Origin: Byssothecium circinans
Lineage: Eukaryota; Ascomycota; Dothideomycetes; Pleosporales; Massarinaceae
Assembly: GCA_010015675.1 (NCBI GenBank)
Contig: ML976993.1
Location: forward strand, 1 to 52,315
Length of the DNA: 52,315 nucleotides
Direction of reading: 5' to 3'
In this document: positions 42,687-52,315 of the stretch, piece by piece
Layout of the letters: every line of letters starts with the position of its first letter
How positions within the stretch are numbered: the stretch's first letter is position 1
Program-made: the position numbers and the translations under genes
Notes under the pieces: model-generated
Databases searched by the model: none
What the model was told of the DNA's origin: nothing
What the model saw: only the letters and a program-made list of their open reading frames with translations

Positions 42687-43547
42687 TCAGAACGGCATTT
42701 GCTCTCCATTCCAACGCCAGAAGGTACCGGTCTCCGCTGCGGATACTTTGTCAATCACAGAGTACATCCCGTCGACCGACTGTTCGAGGTCGATCTTCCC
42801 TTGCCATCCGGAGAGACGGGTAGCAACTGCACCAGGATCAATGGCAATGGCCATGATGTTGCACCTACTATTCTTGAAGTCTATTGCAATCGTTCGGGTC
42901 TCCTGGTTCAGCCCAGCTTTTGCTATCTTGTACGCTATTTTTGTCCCTTTGATGTTCTCTGTTACGGAATGTAAGAATTTTACACGGTTCTTGATCCTGA
43001 CGGACATACCGCTGATCGAGCCTAGGCGAGATGAGATATTGACGATCTTTGCATTCGCACTCTTCTCGAGGCTGGGGCGGAAATGTTTCGTTGCGAGAAA
43101 TGGGCCCACCACCATGATTTGGAAATACTCGGTGAGGAGCCTACTATCGTACTCTTCCCAAGCTAGTGACCTGCCGCTGATGCCTTACAAAGCTTGGTCA
43201 GCGCAAAGCATGAATAGGTCTTGCCTTCATCTCTTACCGGCGCAATTGATGAAACAGTCGAGAGGACTGTCACCATACTGCTCCGCCGCTCGTACAATTG
43301 TAGTTTCATCCAGATAGTCGATTTCGAAGATGTTGACGGCTATTGCTTCCAGGTCTCGACTGGATTCGTCATTCCTGGACTGAGGCCAAACGGACGCGTA
43401 TACCTCCCATCCTTCACTAGAGAACTTCCGTGCGAATCCCATTCCAATCCCACGGTTTGCTCCTAGATGCACATCAACATTATCGCCAACTAACCGACTG
43501 GAACTGGTTTGATTACCAATAATGAAGACTCTCTTCATGGTTGTCAT
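42687..43547 (-). CDS. Short-chain dehydrogenase/reductase
   Basis: NAD(P)-dependent oxidoreductase of 233 aa. Four exons (43517-43547, 43238-43462, 43010-43183, 42687-42958) restore one classical SDR. The cofactor loop reads IIGANRGIGMGFA, with the first intron falling inside it. CFINCAG matches the NNAG motif with Asn-Cys instead of Asn-Asn. The catalytic serine lies in NISSRLGSIS and the YxxxK pair in AYKIAKAGLN; DPGAVATRL matches the PG motif. The third intron (42959-43009, GTATGT to CAG) is 51 nt without a stop, so unspliced reading would insert 17 foreign residues before the active-site tyrosine. Substrate unknown. A second Met at 43538 is an alternative start. Confidence 0.88.
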
Positions 43548-43866
43548 AACAGATGATCCGCCGTCGACGTCGGACCCTGATTCCGTGCGGGGACAAAGGG
43601 CTGTGTTGTGGGAATTGTTATCGTAGTCGAAATTACGTAAGAGATCGCCTCGCCAGACTATAGCGTTGCCTGGAATTGGCCACGCGGGCCGCAGCGATGC
43701 CATACGGGCCGTGGCAGTGCGTACGGTACCGCAAATCAAGGCGAACGAAAAATATGGTTCAGCCATACGCCGCGCCTTTCATCCAAATATATGGTTCACA
43801 ATCGTCAAAATATGATGGTTGAAACTACCTGATACTCGGAGTGCCTTGAAACGGACTCTATCTCAG
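43548..43866. other. Short intergenic gap
   Basis: About 320 bases between the SDR start and the end of the TPR gene. An upstream extension of the SDR frame to 43766 lacks protein character. Confidence 0.5.
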
Positions 43867-45493
43867 CTATCTAGCCCAAAGACTTACAAGCCCGTCGTAT
43901 ACCTCCTCATTAGCTGTTGGTGTGTAATCATCTTTCTGGAGTTCCTTTCGGAGCTCCTCGGCATCATCAAGATAATCTTTCGACTTTTTCCCACCCCCAA
44001 GCTGTTTGAACACCATGGCCAGCTTGAAATTGGATCTGGCAATTTCTCCACAACGGAACTTCTGCTCTGAACCGCTCTTGTATACCCCTAGCGCGCGCTC
44101 AAGATATTTACTGGTTTATGTCAGTACTCCCATATAACTCATGGGGCAGAATGTGATCGGTTCTTACCGGGCTTTGTCGAGATTTCCTAGACGTGCTTCG
44201 TGCCAACCACGCTTGTGCAATGCATCTCCAGTTTTGTGGTGCTCCGGCCCATACGTTTTGAGCCAACAATCGAGCGATCTTTGGTGTAGAGCGTACGCTT
44301 CGTTCTCTCGGTTCTGGGAGATGCGGACATTCCCAAGGCAATAGAGCATATGCCCCATGCTACCCCTTGTTAGCACCCCTCCAGACCAAGTAAACGGGAA
44401 CTCACATGTAGTTCCTCGTATCATTTTTTCCGTAGGTCTTCTCCCGAAGCTCAATGAGCTCGCAAAGACGGTCTCCAGCTTCCTTAAATCGACCAGCAGC
44501 CCATCGGCAACGACAGATATTGACCTCGTATGGCGAGTCTATGTCGTCCGGTGTGCCGAGTTTCAAAGATTCTAGATAGAATCCTTCCGCCTCATTGTTG
44601 CGTCCCAGGCCATTCAGCGAGTTTGCAATGCCGCCTACGTAATTCCGCAGCTCCATTTGAGTTAGGCCTGGATGTCGCTGAGCCGTAAGTTGATCGTGAC
44701 AACTCTTTGCACGCTCGAAATGGTGCAGCGAGTGTTTAAAATCACCGATCTCGGTAGTAATGCAAGCGTGTGTATAATGTAGTCGCATAGCTTCTATGAC
44801 ATTTGCGGCGGAGTCCGTTGATGTAGGCGCATTTGCTGGGTTGTCACCTAGCATGGCCTGCGCCGTTTCAATGTGCACCAGCCCCGTATTGAAAATGCCT
44901 CTTCGATAGCAGATCCTATGGTTTCTGGTTATTCGCTTTCTGGGTGAAGTGATCAGAATCACAACTTACGCGGCAGACTTCCGAAGTAGCTGAACGAACT
45001 GCAGGATGACGAATCCGGTACCTGGTCGAATATTCTTCTTGTTATCCAGGAAAAACTCGTGCAACTTGTGCACGTGGGGAAAATACTACTTATACTGGCT
45101 AGGGGCGCTTTCCACGGTGGGCTCGGCTCCTATAGCAGCAGATACCATGCTCGTAGCGGTCTCAAATGCTTGTCGTCGAGACATCTCATTCATCTCCAGT
45201 TTGATACATTCTTGTAGTAGACGGTGTATGCGGTAGCTACGCGTACTGTTCGGCTCCTTGCTTAGCGTTTGGGCTGTGGTTGAACTTCTCACAATGACGC
45301 CATTCGAAAGACTATTGATGCAGCGCATCTCGCTCTTCACGAAGCCCAATTCTGAAAGCCCCTTGTGCGCAACATAGCGGCGGTTGGTGCTGCTGCCGAC
45401 GCCGTCCGGTATTTCGAATGTCGTCATGTACGGCTTCTCAGTTTTGTAAAGCTCAAGACGTGCCAGATATTCGATATTCGTAGTAACGTTCAT
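43867..45493 (-). pseudogene. TPR half of an NLR-like (NB-ARC/TPR) protein, interrupted
   Basis: Five exons (44970-45493, 44406-44915, 44168-44365, 43867-44110, with the first split by a stop) read as the winged-helix end and TPR array of a fungal STAND/NLR protein. The opening contains SYRIHRLLQECIKLEM, the usual IHRLVQ motif after NB-ARC. Then come YFPHVHKLHEFF and TPR-like units (RGIFNTGLVHIETAQAML, SLNGLGRNNEAEGFYLESL, YCLGNVRISQNRENEAYALH). The in-frame TAG at 45086-45088 lies between QYK and YFPHV, where relatives have a Trp. The P-loop NTPase part and any effector domain are absent upstream. Such proteins act in fungal allorecognition and immunity; this copy looks dead. Confidence 0.75.
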
Positions 45494-45872
45494 GTTGAGT
45501 GATTTGAGCGGTGATGCGAGGCTGAAAGATTAGGGTCAAGCTGTACAAGCGGAAGACACTTAATGAAGCGGGATAAATGTTGTACCCAGCCCTTCCCCCT
45601 ATGTGCGTTTTCTCTCGCAAGTGAGAGGAGGCTGTGAGACAAGGCGCATGCTGCGAGACGCCGCACCTAACGAATAGGTTAATACGAGCAATCCTACATG
45701 CCACAATATTGACCTGCGGCGGCTATTCTATTTCTGGCGAACTGAGCTAGCGCATGCTGCCCCGCGCGTGGGGTTAGCCAAACGGCTTCAGTCTGGTTCG
45801 CGAATACAAGTCCCGCTTGCAGACAGAAAGGAATCGTCTGCCGACTTGAGATTTCATAGGTTCAAGATTCAT
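45494..45872. other. Short intergenic gap
   Basis: About 380 bases between two divergent degraded genes. I searched it for the missing NB-ARC domain of the TPR gene and saw none. Confidence 0.5.
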
Positions 45873-48376
45873 ATGAAATTCATACCACTTTTTTCGTCCT
45901 TGCGTCTAAGTAGGTTCTTCGGTTTCTCGACCAGACTATCAGGCAACATCATGCCCATTTCATCTCAGCCTTTCGCACAGCGATGGATCGTGCAGCTGGG
46001 GTCAATAAGCTATCTGATTCGAAATCGAGTTGAGGTATACATCCAGAGAGCTAGGACTTACCGGAAGTCTTGAGTAGCTAACAAGATCGTATAGTACGAA
46101 CTTCCTCTGAAGGCGCTACCGCCCGCTACATCCCCCGCACCCGTAGTGGTCATTTCCCTTGACACCTCGCCGATCTCGCTCGATACGTTCACGAGTACTA
46201 TTTCTCGGTTTCAGACTGAGGATGACGTCTTCAACGAAGAATTCACTGCTGGCGGCTATCTCGTCATACTGCAGTCTTCGGATACCCAACCCCCTTCGAC
46301 ACTTCCCAGTGATGTCACGGAGTATCTCAATGCACGGTCGACGACGATACTACTGTCAAAGGGTTCCTTGCCGGAGGGTCCGTATTTTGCAATCGGGCGG
46401 TATCTCCACCAAGCATGGCGTCTGTATTAGGACGAGCTCTCCGCATTCTCCACTACCGTTCTTCCTCAGGATGACGGCGATGACGAACGGGTCAATTCAA
46501 GCCGGAGGTAGAGTAACACCCTCCTATTCGGATCTCATTTGTTGATGGTGATAGGTACCAATCTTTTCACGGAGCCGCCTTCACGGATTCGATCTCCTGC
46601 GTACCTGTTCCCTCGCGATTGTACTTCAAGAAGACAGAGAAATACCCTTTAGCTGGCCTGAGGATCACGATCAAGGATAACATGCACCTTACCGGAGTTG
46701 TTACCAGCCTCGGAAATCGAGCATATGCAGAGCTTTATGGAAAGCAGCAGACCACAGCGGGATTTGTTGAGTTGTTAATTCAAAAGGGAGCGATTGTCAT
46801 CGGCAAGACCAAGTTGTCTGCTTTTGCAGGTTCCGAGATCCCTCCGAATCAATGCATCGACTACTTTCCCCCCTGGAATGCTAGGGGCGACGGATACCAG
46901 GGTCCTTCTGGGAGTTCCAGTGGTGCTGCATCGTCCATAGCTGGATATCCTTGGGTGGACGCCTCGCTCTGTACTGATAGTACGTGGCACTTCCCTTCAT
47001 TCAGGCCCTTTAATCTGATAACAAAAAGCTAGCGGGAGCTTACGACACCCCGCATCTTCGCATGGTGCATGGGGCCATCGTGTTACATGGGGCGCTCTTC
47101 CTATGGAAGGCATTGTTCCCGCTGTTCCGTAAGTGCGGGCCTGTCTATAACGTCTCACGCTTACCGTAATCTTCAGAGTATACGACAACATCGGTCTACT
47201 GGCACGGACGCCCGAGCGACTACAAGAGCTTCTAGCTGTGGCCGGTGCGAGAAGGAGCATCACCAAGGTAAGGCATCGAATCGTTCCGAGTCTGCCCTTT
47301 GGAACCACCGACATTGACGAGGGACAGCCAAGGCGCTTGATATATCCCACTGATTGGTACCCCGTGGCGAACGAGGCTCAGCAGAAGATGAATGAGATGT
47401 TCCTTCATGCGCTTGAGGAATACTTTGGAGTAGAACATATCAAGCTTTCTCTGATTGAAGAATGGTCGCAGACTGCTCCGGAGGAATTCCGCGGCACCAC
47501 CTTGAAAGATTTCCTGGGCAAGGCAAGTCTATCTACGGACCGCAACTCACCTGTTTTGACACAAAACAGAGCGCCATTTCTGTGAACGGTTATTACGTCT
47601 ATCATACTTTTGGCGATTTTCGACAAGACTACCCAGCGAAATTCGGGAAGCAGCCGTACGTGAGCCCTGCTCACAAGGCACGATGGTATGCTATGTGCTC
47701 ACCTCTGCGTCTTCAGGAATACGGCTAACAGAGTAGGGATCGCGGTTCCAAGATCACGACAGAGGAGCGCGATCAGAGCCTCGACCGCATCAGCATCTTT
47801 AGACAATGGTTCAACAAGGAGATCTGGAATGTCGAGGATTCCGGTGACTTCGCTATCATGATTGTCCCCCAAGGGAGGCCTGGAGCCAACTACAGAGATG
47901 TTGTGGGGGAACCAGCGTTAGTCTTGCCGCTTTTAGTGAGGTCTTATGAGGCTCGTGCTGACATATTTTACCGCAGCGGCGGGCCTAGCTCCAATTCCTA
48001 CACTCCAATCTTCACAACGTCGATGATCGGTTGTCCTCAACTTGTTGTTCCTAGTGAGTCCCGAAGTGTAATGTTCCGTTTCAGCAACAACTCACCTAGA
48101 CAGTCGGTCAAAATCCGTACGAATCCCGAGTGTCCGGCTTGGTAGAATATGCACCTATAATGACCTCTCTTATAGGCCCACCAGGTAAGTACACTGACAA
48201 CATCCGATTGTATTTTTCTTATAGATACCATAGGTTCCGACGAAGCGCTCGTCGAGATTGCGTCCGGGGCCTTGAAAAAGGCGGGTTGGCCCACGGATGT
48301 TTTGACCGGCCGTTTCATGTTTGCGGTTGACGACAACGACCGCAATGCCAAGCTTTCTCCGAAGGAGAAGCTCTGA
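45873..48376 (+). pseudogene. Amidase-signature hydrolase with one premature stop
   Basis: Ten exons reassemble a fungal amidase: 45873-46034, 46095-46507, 46555-46979, 47029-47128, 47177-47522, 47570-47685, 47737-47916, 47977-48053, 48104-48184, 48225-48376. All frames join. Catalytic features are present: Lys in LRITIKDN, the Gly/Ser-rich GPSGSSSGAASS, and the nucleophile region DTSGSLRHPASSH. The one defect is TAG at 46428-46430 after HQAWRLY, where Gln (CAG) would fit. Intron 5 begins with GC (GCAAGT), a rare but known GC-AG type. Intron 7 (60 nt) has no stop; a possible further 54-nt intron at 47269-47322 would also keep frame. Amidases of this kind hydrolyse amides; substrate unknown. 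Confidence 0.75.
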
Positions 48377-48591
48377 GTCAGCTATAAGTAGATGGCTCTC
48401 CAGTCCTGGCATGTCTTTTTGCAATCATTCCTGCCGAAATTCAATGGCGTCATCGATTGGTATGTCCCTCCCTGGGCATGGCACGTTTCTGTGTGCTATT
48501 ATGCTTCAGTTTCATAGCACCTAAAAAAGGAGAGGCAATCTACCACCCTATCAATTGAGGGCATTTCCATCGCCTCGCATTTTAGGCTATC

Positions 48592-50097
48592 TCATTGACC
48601 CCCACGTACGCTTTGCCACGCCGTTCTCCACTTTTGCTTTACCCATCCTCTCCATTCCATCCAGACGGGAATAGTAAGTATGAGAATTGTGAAAGGAATT
48701 GAAATAGAGAAGTATCGCGGCAGAGTCGACCCCGGATCCTTCAGTTCCTGGATATTCATTCCAAAGCATGATGCAATGAAAGTCATTGGGATGAAAATAA
48801 AAGCCAAGAGAGTGAAGTATTGAACCCGGCGAGCCTGCGCTAAGCTCTTCTGTGAATCGAGAATGTTGATAGTGCTCATCGCTATGGAGATAGACTGGCT
48901 GCACCACATCGACAGGCTGTTAGCTTCGGTGCGTAGGGCTTCAAAGTCCTTCAAGCAGCGATCGACAATGGTTTCAGATTCCTTGTTTTTTGGCCATTCC
49001 CGAGGACGCTGCTGCAAGAACGAGGTGATTTCGTTAAAGTAGCAGATGGCGCGGTCCAATAACTCCTTATCGGCACGAAGGCGAGGCGCCTGATCCGTGG
49101 GTGCCGCTGCCTGGAGCGTCTCGTATGATGCACGCAGGTATGATAGGGCTTGAGACTAGCTGAGAGCAGAAGTGTCCAACAAGTCGGCGAGGAAGATCAT
49201 TGGATCTTTTGTGCACAGCTCACGGTCCTCAGACGACATGGTTTTTCTATCGGTACAGGCTCGATGGGTAAACGGGTCCGGGCGGTGGTAGTTGCACCGG
49301 TCACGTAAATCTCGGGCTCGTTGATGAGTGGGCGCTTGTAGACTGCCGCGGCCGCTGGCTGTGAGAGGATAAAACTGCGCTTGCAGACCGCGTATATTGC
49401 GAGGGATCCAAGGGGGTGACGATGAGGCGCGACCGTAATCTGTAAGAAGAATGCCCGACCAGGATTTACGGATATCTCCGTAGGTGAAAAATGTGGCCTG
49501 CTGTTCGACGGTGAAGAAGTTGTCGTCATGTACGCTGATATTCCGGCAACGTTCGATCCCAATGCGATCATCACTCAAAAACTCTTGATAGTGAGCCCGA
49601 AGTTGTTGTGCTAGCTTCGTCCGCAGCGTAGTGCTCATGCCATTGAGTGGATAAGCGGAAATGAAGACTCCCAGGCTGATAAACCGTACAGTAGCGACAG
49701 AAGGAGGCCTAGAGGGGAGTGATCTTATGCGAAATGACCGAGGGAGCGCGAAATGCTCTAGAATGCTTTCAGGCTCCAGATTAAGAGTCTGGCCAAGCTC
49801 ACGGAGCAGTGTCGCTTTTGGAGCGCCGCGAAGCAGGGTAATGGTACCCGATGGGTCATCCCGGGTGCCATTCCGAAGCGTCGAAACCGCGGCTTGTGGA
49901 CCCTCAAATTCCCCAATGACTGTAGTAGTACGAACGTAATCTCTCACGCTAGCCTTGAAGGCATCAATTGACGTACTGGTTTGCTCTGCGTCGCCGTCGG
50001 CGAGTACATCCATGGCCTTTCCATTGAAGCGTTGGTCGAAAAATCCGGTCTGGAGCGTAAATCGGAGCTTACTCTCCCACGTTCTCGTATTTTCCAT
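48592..50097 (-). pseudogene. CorA-like divalent cation transporter with one premature stop
   Basis: The frame reads through 501 codons from the ATG at 50097, except for a single TAG at 49156-49158 (codon 314). Before it comes a soluble domain ending DPMIFLADLLDTSALS; straight after it SQALSYLRASYETLQ continues, a place where relatives carry Trp (TGG). The C-terminal part has the long CorA helix, TM1 (FTLLAFIFIPMTFIASCF) ending in the family motif GMN, a short loop, and TM2 (SIPFTILILTIPVW). This belongs to the fungal CorA-like group next to Mg2+ and Al-resistance channels. Without readthrough the product lacks both TM segments and the pore, so it would not transport. Confidence 0.8.
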
Positions 50098-50710
50098 TTC
50101 TAAAGATCCTCTACTCGAGGTTGAGGTAAAAGTGACGCGGGTAGGGATCAGAAGTTGGGAACGAACAGCAGCTCAGCGCCCCAGCCTGCCTTATTAACTG
50201 TTGAGCTAGGCAGCGCCACCACTAATGTCACAGGCTTACTCCGAGCCGTGCCCTTCAGCCTGATACCTTAGCTCTATAGTCTCGCTGAAGAGGAGCTGCA
50301 GTGGATCAGCTGGGAGCAGTGGGTGGCGAGTCCCATTCCCAAGTTGGATGGGTCACCGTTCATGTGCCACAGGCGCTTCCCCGCGGACCGGCCCATTCCC
50401 AGTTGTTTGGGGTGTGTAAGAGAGCTGGGAAGGGACATTAACGCAGGCAGGGCAAATCCATGGATCTCTGGGATGCGAGCATATGTTTCCGGACGAGTTG
50501 AAGGGGGTCTTAGTCCAGTCGAGGAAAAGCTAATCGCGTTAAACTCCCGCTGTGACTGAGGTGGGGTTGCTGCCACCTGTATAATCTAGTGCTCGCCGTG
50601 TCAGAGAGTTTCTATTCGGCTTTTTCTCAGAAATCCACCGAGCAAGCGCGAAGTCAACTAAGCAATACGACCTGAAAGCAGTCCATGAAGCCGCTTACAT
50701 TTGCTTCATC
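50098..50710. other. Intergenic region with a transposon-ORF relic
   Basis: Apart from the fragment at 50271-50559, nothing is recognised. Confidence 0.5.
50271..50559 (+). pseudogene. Relic of a DUF6570-like ORF from a Helitron-type element
   Basis: A short frame runs from a stop to a stop. It includes EEELQWISWEQWV, a Cys pair (SCLGC) and the end GLSPVEEKLIALNS. The last motif resembles the start of DUF6570 proteins that sit beside Pif1-type helicases in fungal transposons. It breaks off right after that motif. The assignment rests on memory of the motif and is uncertain. Confidence 0.35.
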
Positions 50711-50893
50711 ATGCCTTATTCCGTATGCACCCAGGAACAAATCCGATATTCTTGCGGACACTCCAAGGACGGCGAGTGTGTTAAATGTTCGAAACATGCT
50801 GGGTCAGACACGAGATGTTCTAGCCATGTGATTCAGTATGTGGATGTGAAAACATCAACACATTCATGCAGGCGTTGTTCAAGAAGCGCATGA
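50711..50893 (+). CDS. Small cysteine-rich protein, 60 aa
   Basis: A short single-exon frame from MPYSVCTQEQIRYSCGHSKD with eight cysteines in 60 residues. Paired patterns such as CVKC and CRRC suggest a metal-binding knuckle more than a secreted disulfide protein; no signal peptide is present. Related small fungal proteins with a CGH motif are known only as hypotheticals. The frame is short enough to be chance, but its composition is not. Confidence 0.45.
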   Translation: MPYSVCTQEQIRYSCGHSKDGECVKCSKHAGSDTRCSSHVIQYVDVKTSTHSCRRCSRSA

Positions 50894-50969
50894 TTGTATC
50901 AGTCTAGAGTATGCTCAAAGTACAGAGAACAGCGATCAAGCAACTAACTTTTAAATGCAGACTCCCCAT

Positions 50970-51758
50970 TTATACTCCCCGATCCCCGATCCCCGACATG
51001 TCGGCCAGCTTCTGAGAGAGTTCCTTAGTCTCCTGTAATTCCAATATGGCAAAGTTGGTGTCGCCCCGGAAAGAAGCGGCCTCGAAGTCGACGAATTTCG
51101 GAATGTGGCCTTCGATTATAATGTTATACTTGTTTAAGTCTCCATGAACAACACCCCTTGCATGCAACTGTAGCATCGCATCTTGACATCTCTCGAGATC
51201 TTCTGCCCGTGGGTGACGGCCATTTAGAGCCTCCATCAAAAAGCCAACGACCTGATCTTCTGTTTCTTCGTACACATAACCTAAAAATGCTGGCGCGAAC
51301 AAGAACTTGTCAAGGATACCGTACGCTGTAATATCTGTCGAGAGCGCCTTGAGTTCATGCCCAAATCCGGCAACCTTTAGAACGCATTCCTTATCTTGGG
51401 AACGTACGAACGAAACTCTGTCGCTAATCCTATCAACCACCAAGAGGTCTAAGAAATTGTAGTATTGGTGCAAGGGCAAAGATATAGGAAGATGTGATAA
51501 CCGGTGTGGTTCAAATGTATCCACTAGGGATGAGACGCCATCGGATGTGCAGATAACGGTAAGCGTACTCCATCGTCCATTCCAGGCTGGGAGAGAACGT
51601 AACCTCGCAAGTACTCTTGAGCCATCGGTTCGATCAGTCGGAGGTATGAATGGCGTATGCTGAACTGAGACATAAACGATTTGCGTGTCTCTCCGGATCC
51701 GGTAGAGGTAATCCTCATCCTCTAGGTCGAGGGATAGTACTTCCACTGGACCTCGCAT
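50970..51758 (-). CDS. Protein kinase-like / aminoglycoside phosphotransferase-fold protein
   Basis: Single exon, 262 aa from the ATG at 51758. The C-terminal half has a kinase-like active site: HGDLNKYN (His205, Asp207, Asn212), in the order of the HxDxxxxN catalytic loop, and VDFE (Asp224) as metal-binding motif, with the helix RCQDAMLQLHARGVV in front as in APH- and RIO-type kinases. A lysine at ECVLKVAGFGHELKAL may be the ATP-binding Lys, with a Glu shortly after. The N-terminal 100 residues are not kinase-like and probably form a separate cap. Such proteins are expanded in filamentous fungi, often near NLR genes and transposons. Substrate unknown. Confidence 0.78.
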   Translation of the reverse strand: MRGPVEVLSLDLEDEDYLYRIRRDTQIVYVSVQHTPFIPPTDRTDGSRVLARLRSLPAWNGRWSTLTVICTSDGVSSLVDTFEPHRLSHLPISLPLHQYYNFLDLLVVDRISDRVSFVRSQDKECVLKVAGFGHELKALSTDITAYGILDKFLFAPAFLGYVYEETEDQVVGFLMEALNGRHPRAEDLERCQDAMLQLHARGVVHGDLNKYNIIIEGHIPKFVDFEAASFRGDTNFAILELQETKELSQKLADMSGIGDRGV

Positions 51759-52058
51759 GTGCCACCAGTGTATTGAAGACGGTTGTATATTATGCTATAC
51801 ACGAGAATTAGCAGCGTTAATTAGCCTAGGGAAAGAAGAGAAACTTACTATTAGAAGTCTTGATGGAACTTCTTTTCCTTATGACCAGACTGCGGTCTTT
51901 TTTTTAAACACGGTGTATAGAGAGGGGTTTGGCACGAGATGTTGGTTTTGTTCGTATTTGTAAGCTAGCCTATATAGATTCCGGCCGCCAGGGGTTTCCG
52001 GCCACATCGCCAAATCGGCCACCCCTCAGAAATCAACGCAATAATTGCGCCAGCCTAG
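51759..52058. other. Gap and probable transposon end
   Basis: Contains the kinase promoter. From about 51980 the sequence turns GC-rich (CCGGCCGCCAGGGGTTTCCG) and is likely the terminal region of the pogo-type element whose transposase lies beyond. The element boundary cannot be set because the other end is outside the window. Confidence 0.4.
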
Positions 52059-52315
52059 TTACAATTGCCACTCTGTACACATAGATTGCAGAGTTTTTGC
52101 TGCTATTTCAGCTGCAGCTTTTTCTGCTTCCTTTTCTTTAGAATTGTTATCGTTTTCTTCCTGTAGAAGCGCAGATGCCTGCACTGCAATCATGATTGTA
52201 TCTATATCTGCAAAGCGTTGATTTGGGTCTATGCGAACCCTCTTTCGTGGCTGTTGAGGCCTAAGGGCCTCAAGTTGCGCCTGCAATTGCTGAGCCCTTG
52301 ATTCAGCCTCTGCTG
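52059..52315 (-). CDS. C-terminus of a pogo/Fot1-type transposase, partial
   Basis: The frame runs off the window edge and stops at 52059. It reads as a Gln/Leu-rich helix (ESRAQQLQAQLEALRPQQ), a basic PRKRVRIDPNQRFADI segment, and a Lys/Glu/Ala-rich helix. This order is common at the end of pogo-like DDE transposases in Dothideomycetes. The DDE catalytic part would lie beyond 52315, so intactness cannot be judged. Confidence 0.6.
   Translation of the reverse strand, partial: AEAESRAQQLQAQLEALRPQQPRKRVRIDPNQRFADIDTIMIAVQASALLQEENDNNSKEKEAEKAAAEIAAKTLQSMCTEWQL

Noticed and set aside
45755..45785. GC-rich hairpin as terminator or recombination site
   Set aside because: Short and imperfect, with no matching partner elsewhere in the window.
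45086..49158. TAG reassignment or programmed readthrough as a system
   Set aside because: TAG ends ordinary genes in this window (both the AA9 at 3625 and the regulator at 8823), no suppressor tRNA is seen, and the three TAGs have different contexts with no shared readthrough motif. Decay explains them better.
51757..51963. 68-residue plus-strand frame with several Cys
   Set aside because: It overlaps the start and promoter of the kinase-like gene on the other strand and resembles no family.

Overview
The window is nuclear DNA of a filamentous ascomycete (Pezizomycotina, probably Dothideomycetes-like; the class is inference). The evidence is short GT-AG introns of about 42-117 nt with CTAAC/CTGAC-like branch points, Zn2Cys6 regulators, AA9 lytic polysaccharide monooxygenases, an intron-bearing tRNA-Leu and dispersed DNA-transposon relics. 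Gene models below were assembled by reading splice sites by eye and checking that frames join; most close without a break.

Layout. 1-2.0 kb: no gene. 2.1-11.2 kb: an AA9 LPMO with a Cys/Trp-rich C-terminal extension, an F-box/2EXR-like protein, a divergent MFS drug-pump / Zn2Cys6 regulator pair with two near-identical CGG-N7-CCG palindromes in the shared promoter, and a second, four-exon AA9 LPMO. 11.7-23 kb: a conserved housekeeping block: NEDD8-activating enzyme regulatory subunit (ULA1/NAE1), DNA topoisomerase III (TOP3) divergent from it, ribose-5-phosphate isomerase, RAD18, and a long orphan protein. 23-26.3 kb: gene-poor, with one intron-containing tRNA-Leu(AAG). 26.3-40 kb: vacuolar-type Ca2+ P-type ATPase (PMC1-like), a Zn2Cys6 regulator that stops early in its regulatory domain, a Cys-rich single-pass membrane protein, a 280-bp MITE with perfect 54-bp inverted repeats plus a smaller fold-back element, and two hypothetical proteins.

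40-52.3 kb looks like a decaying accessory region: a Pif1-type helicase relic, a DUF1330-like protein, a four-exon SDR, the TPR half of an NLR-like gene, an amidase, a CorA-like transporter, a DUF6570-like relic, a tiny Cys-rich ORF, a kinase-like protein and the C-terminus of a pogo-type transposase at the window edge. Three neighbours (NLR/TPR, amidase, CorA) are each interrupted by a single in-frame TAG while all else reads through; each TAG can be explained by one CpA to TpA change, the signature of repeat-induced point mutation (RIP) or similar decay.

No biosynthetic gene cluster, CRISPR array or clearly novel system was found. The strongest leads are the three-gene TAG cluster, the intact MITE, the paired operator candidates of the pump/regulator pair and the AA9 C-terminal extension.
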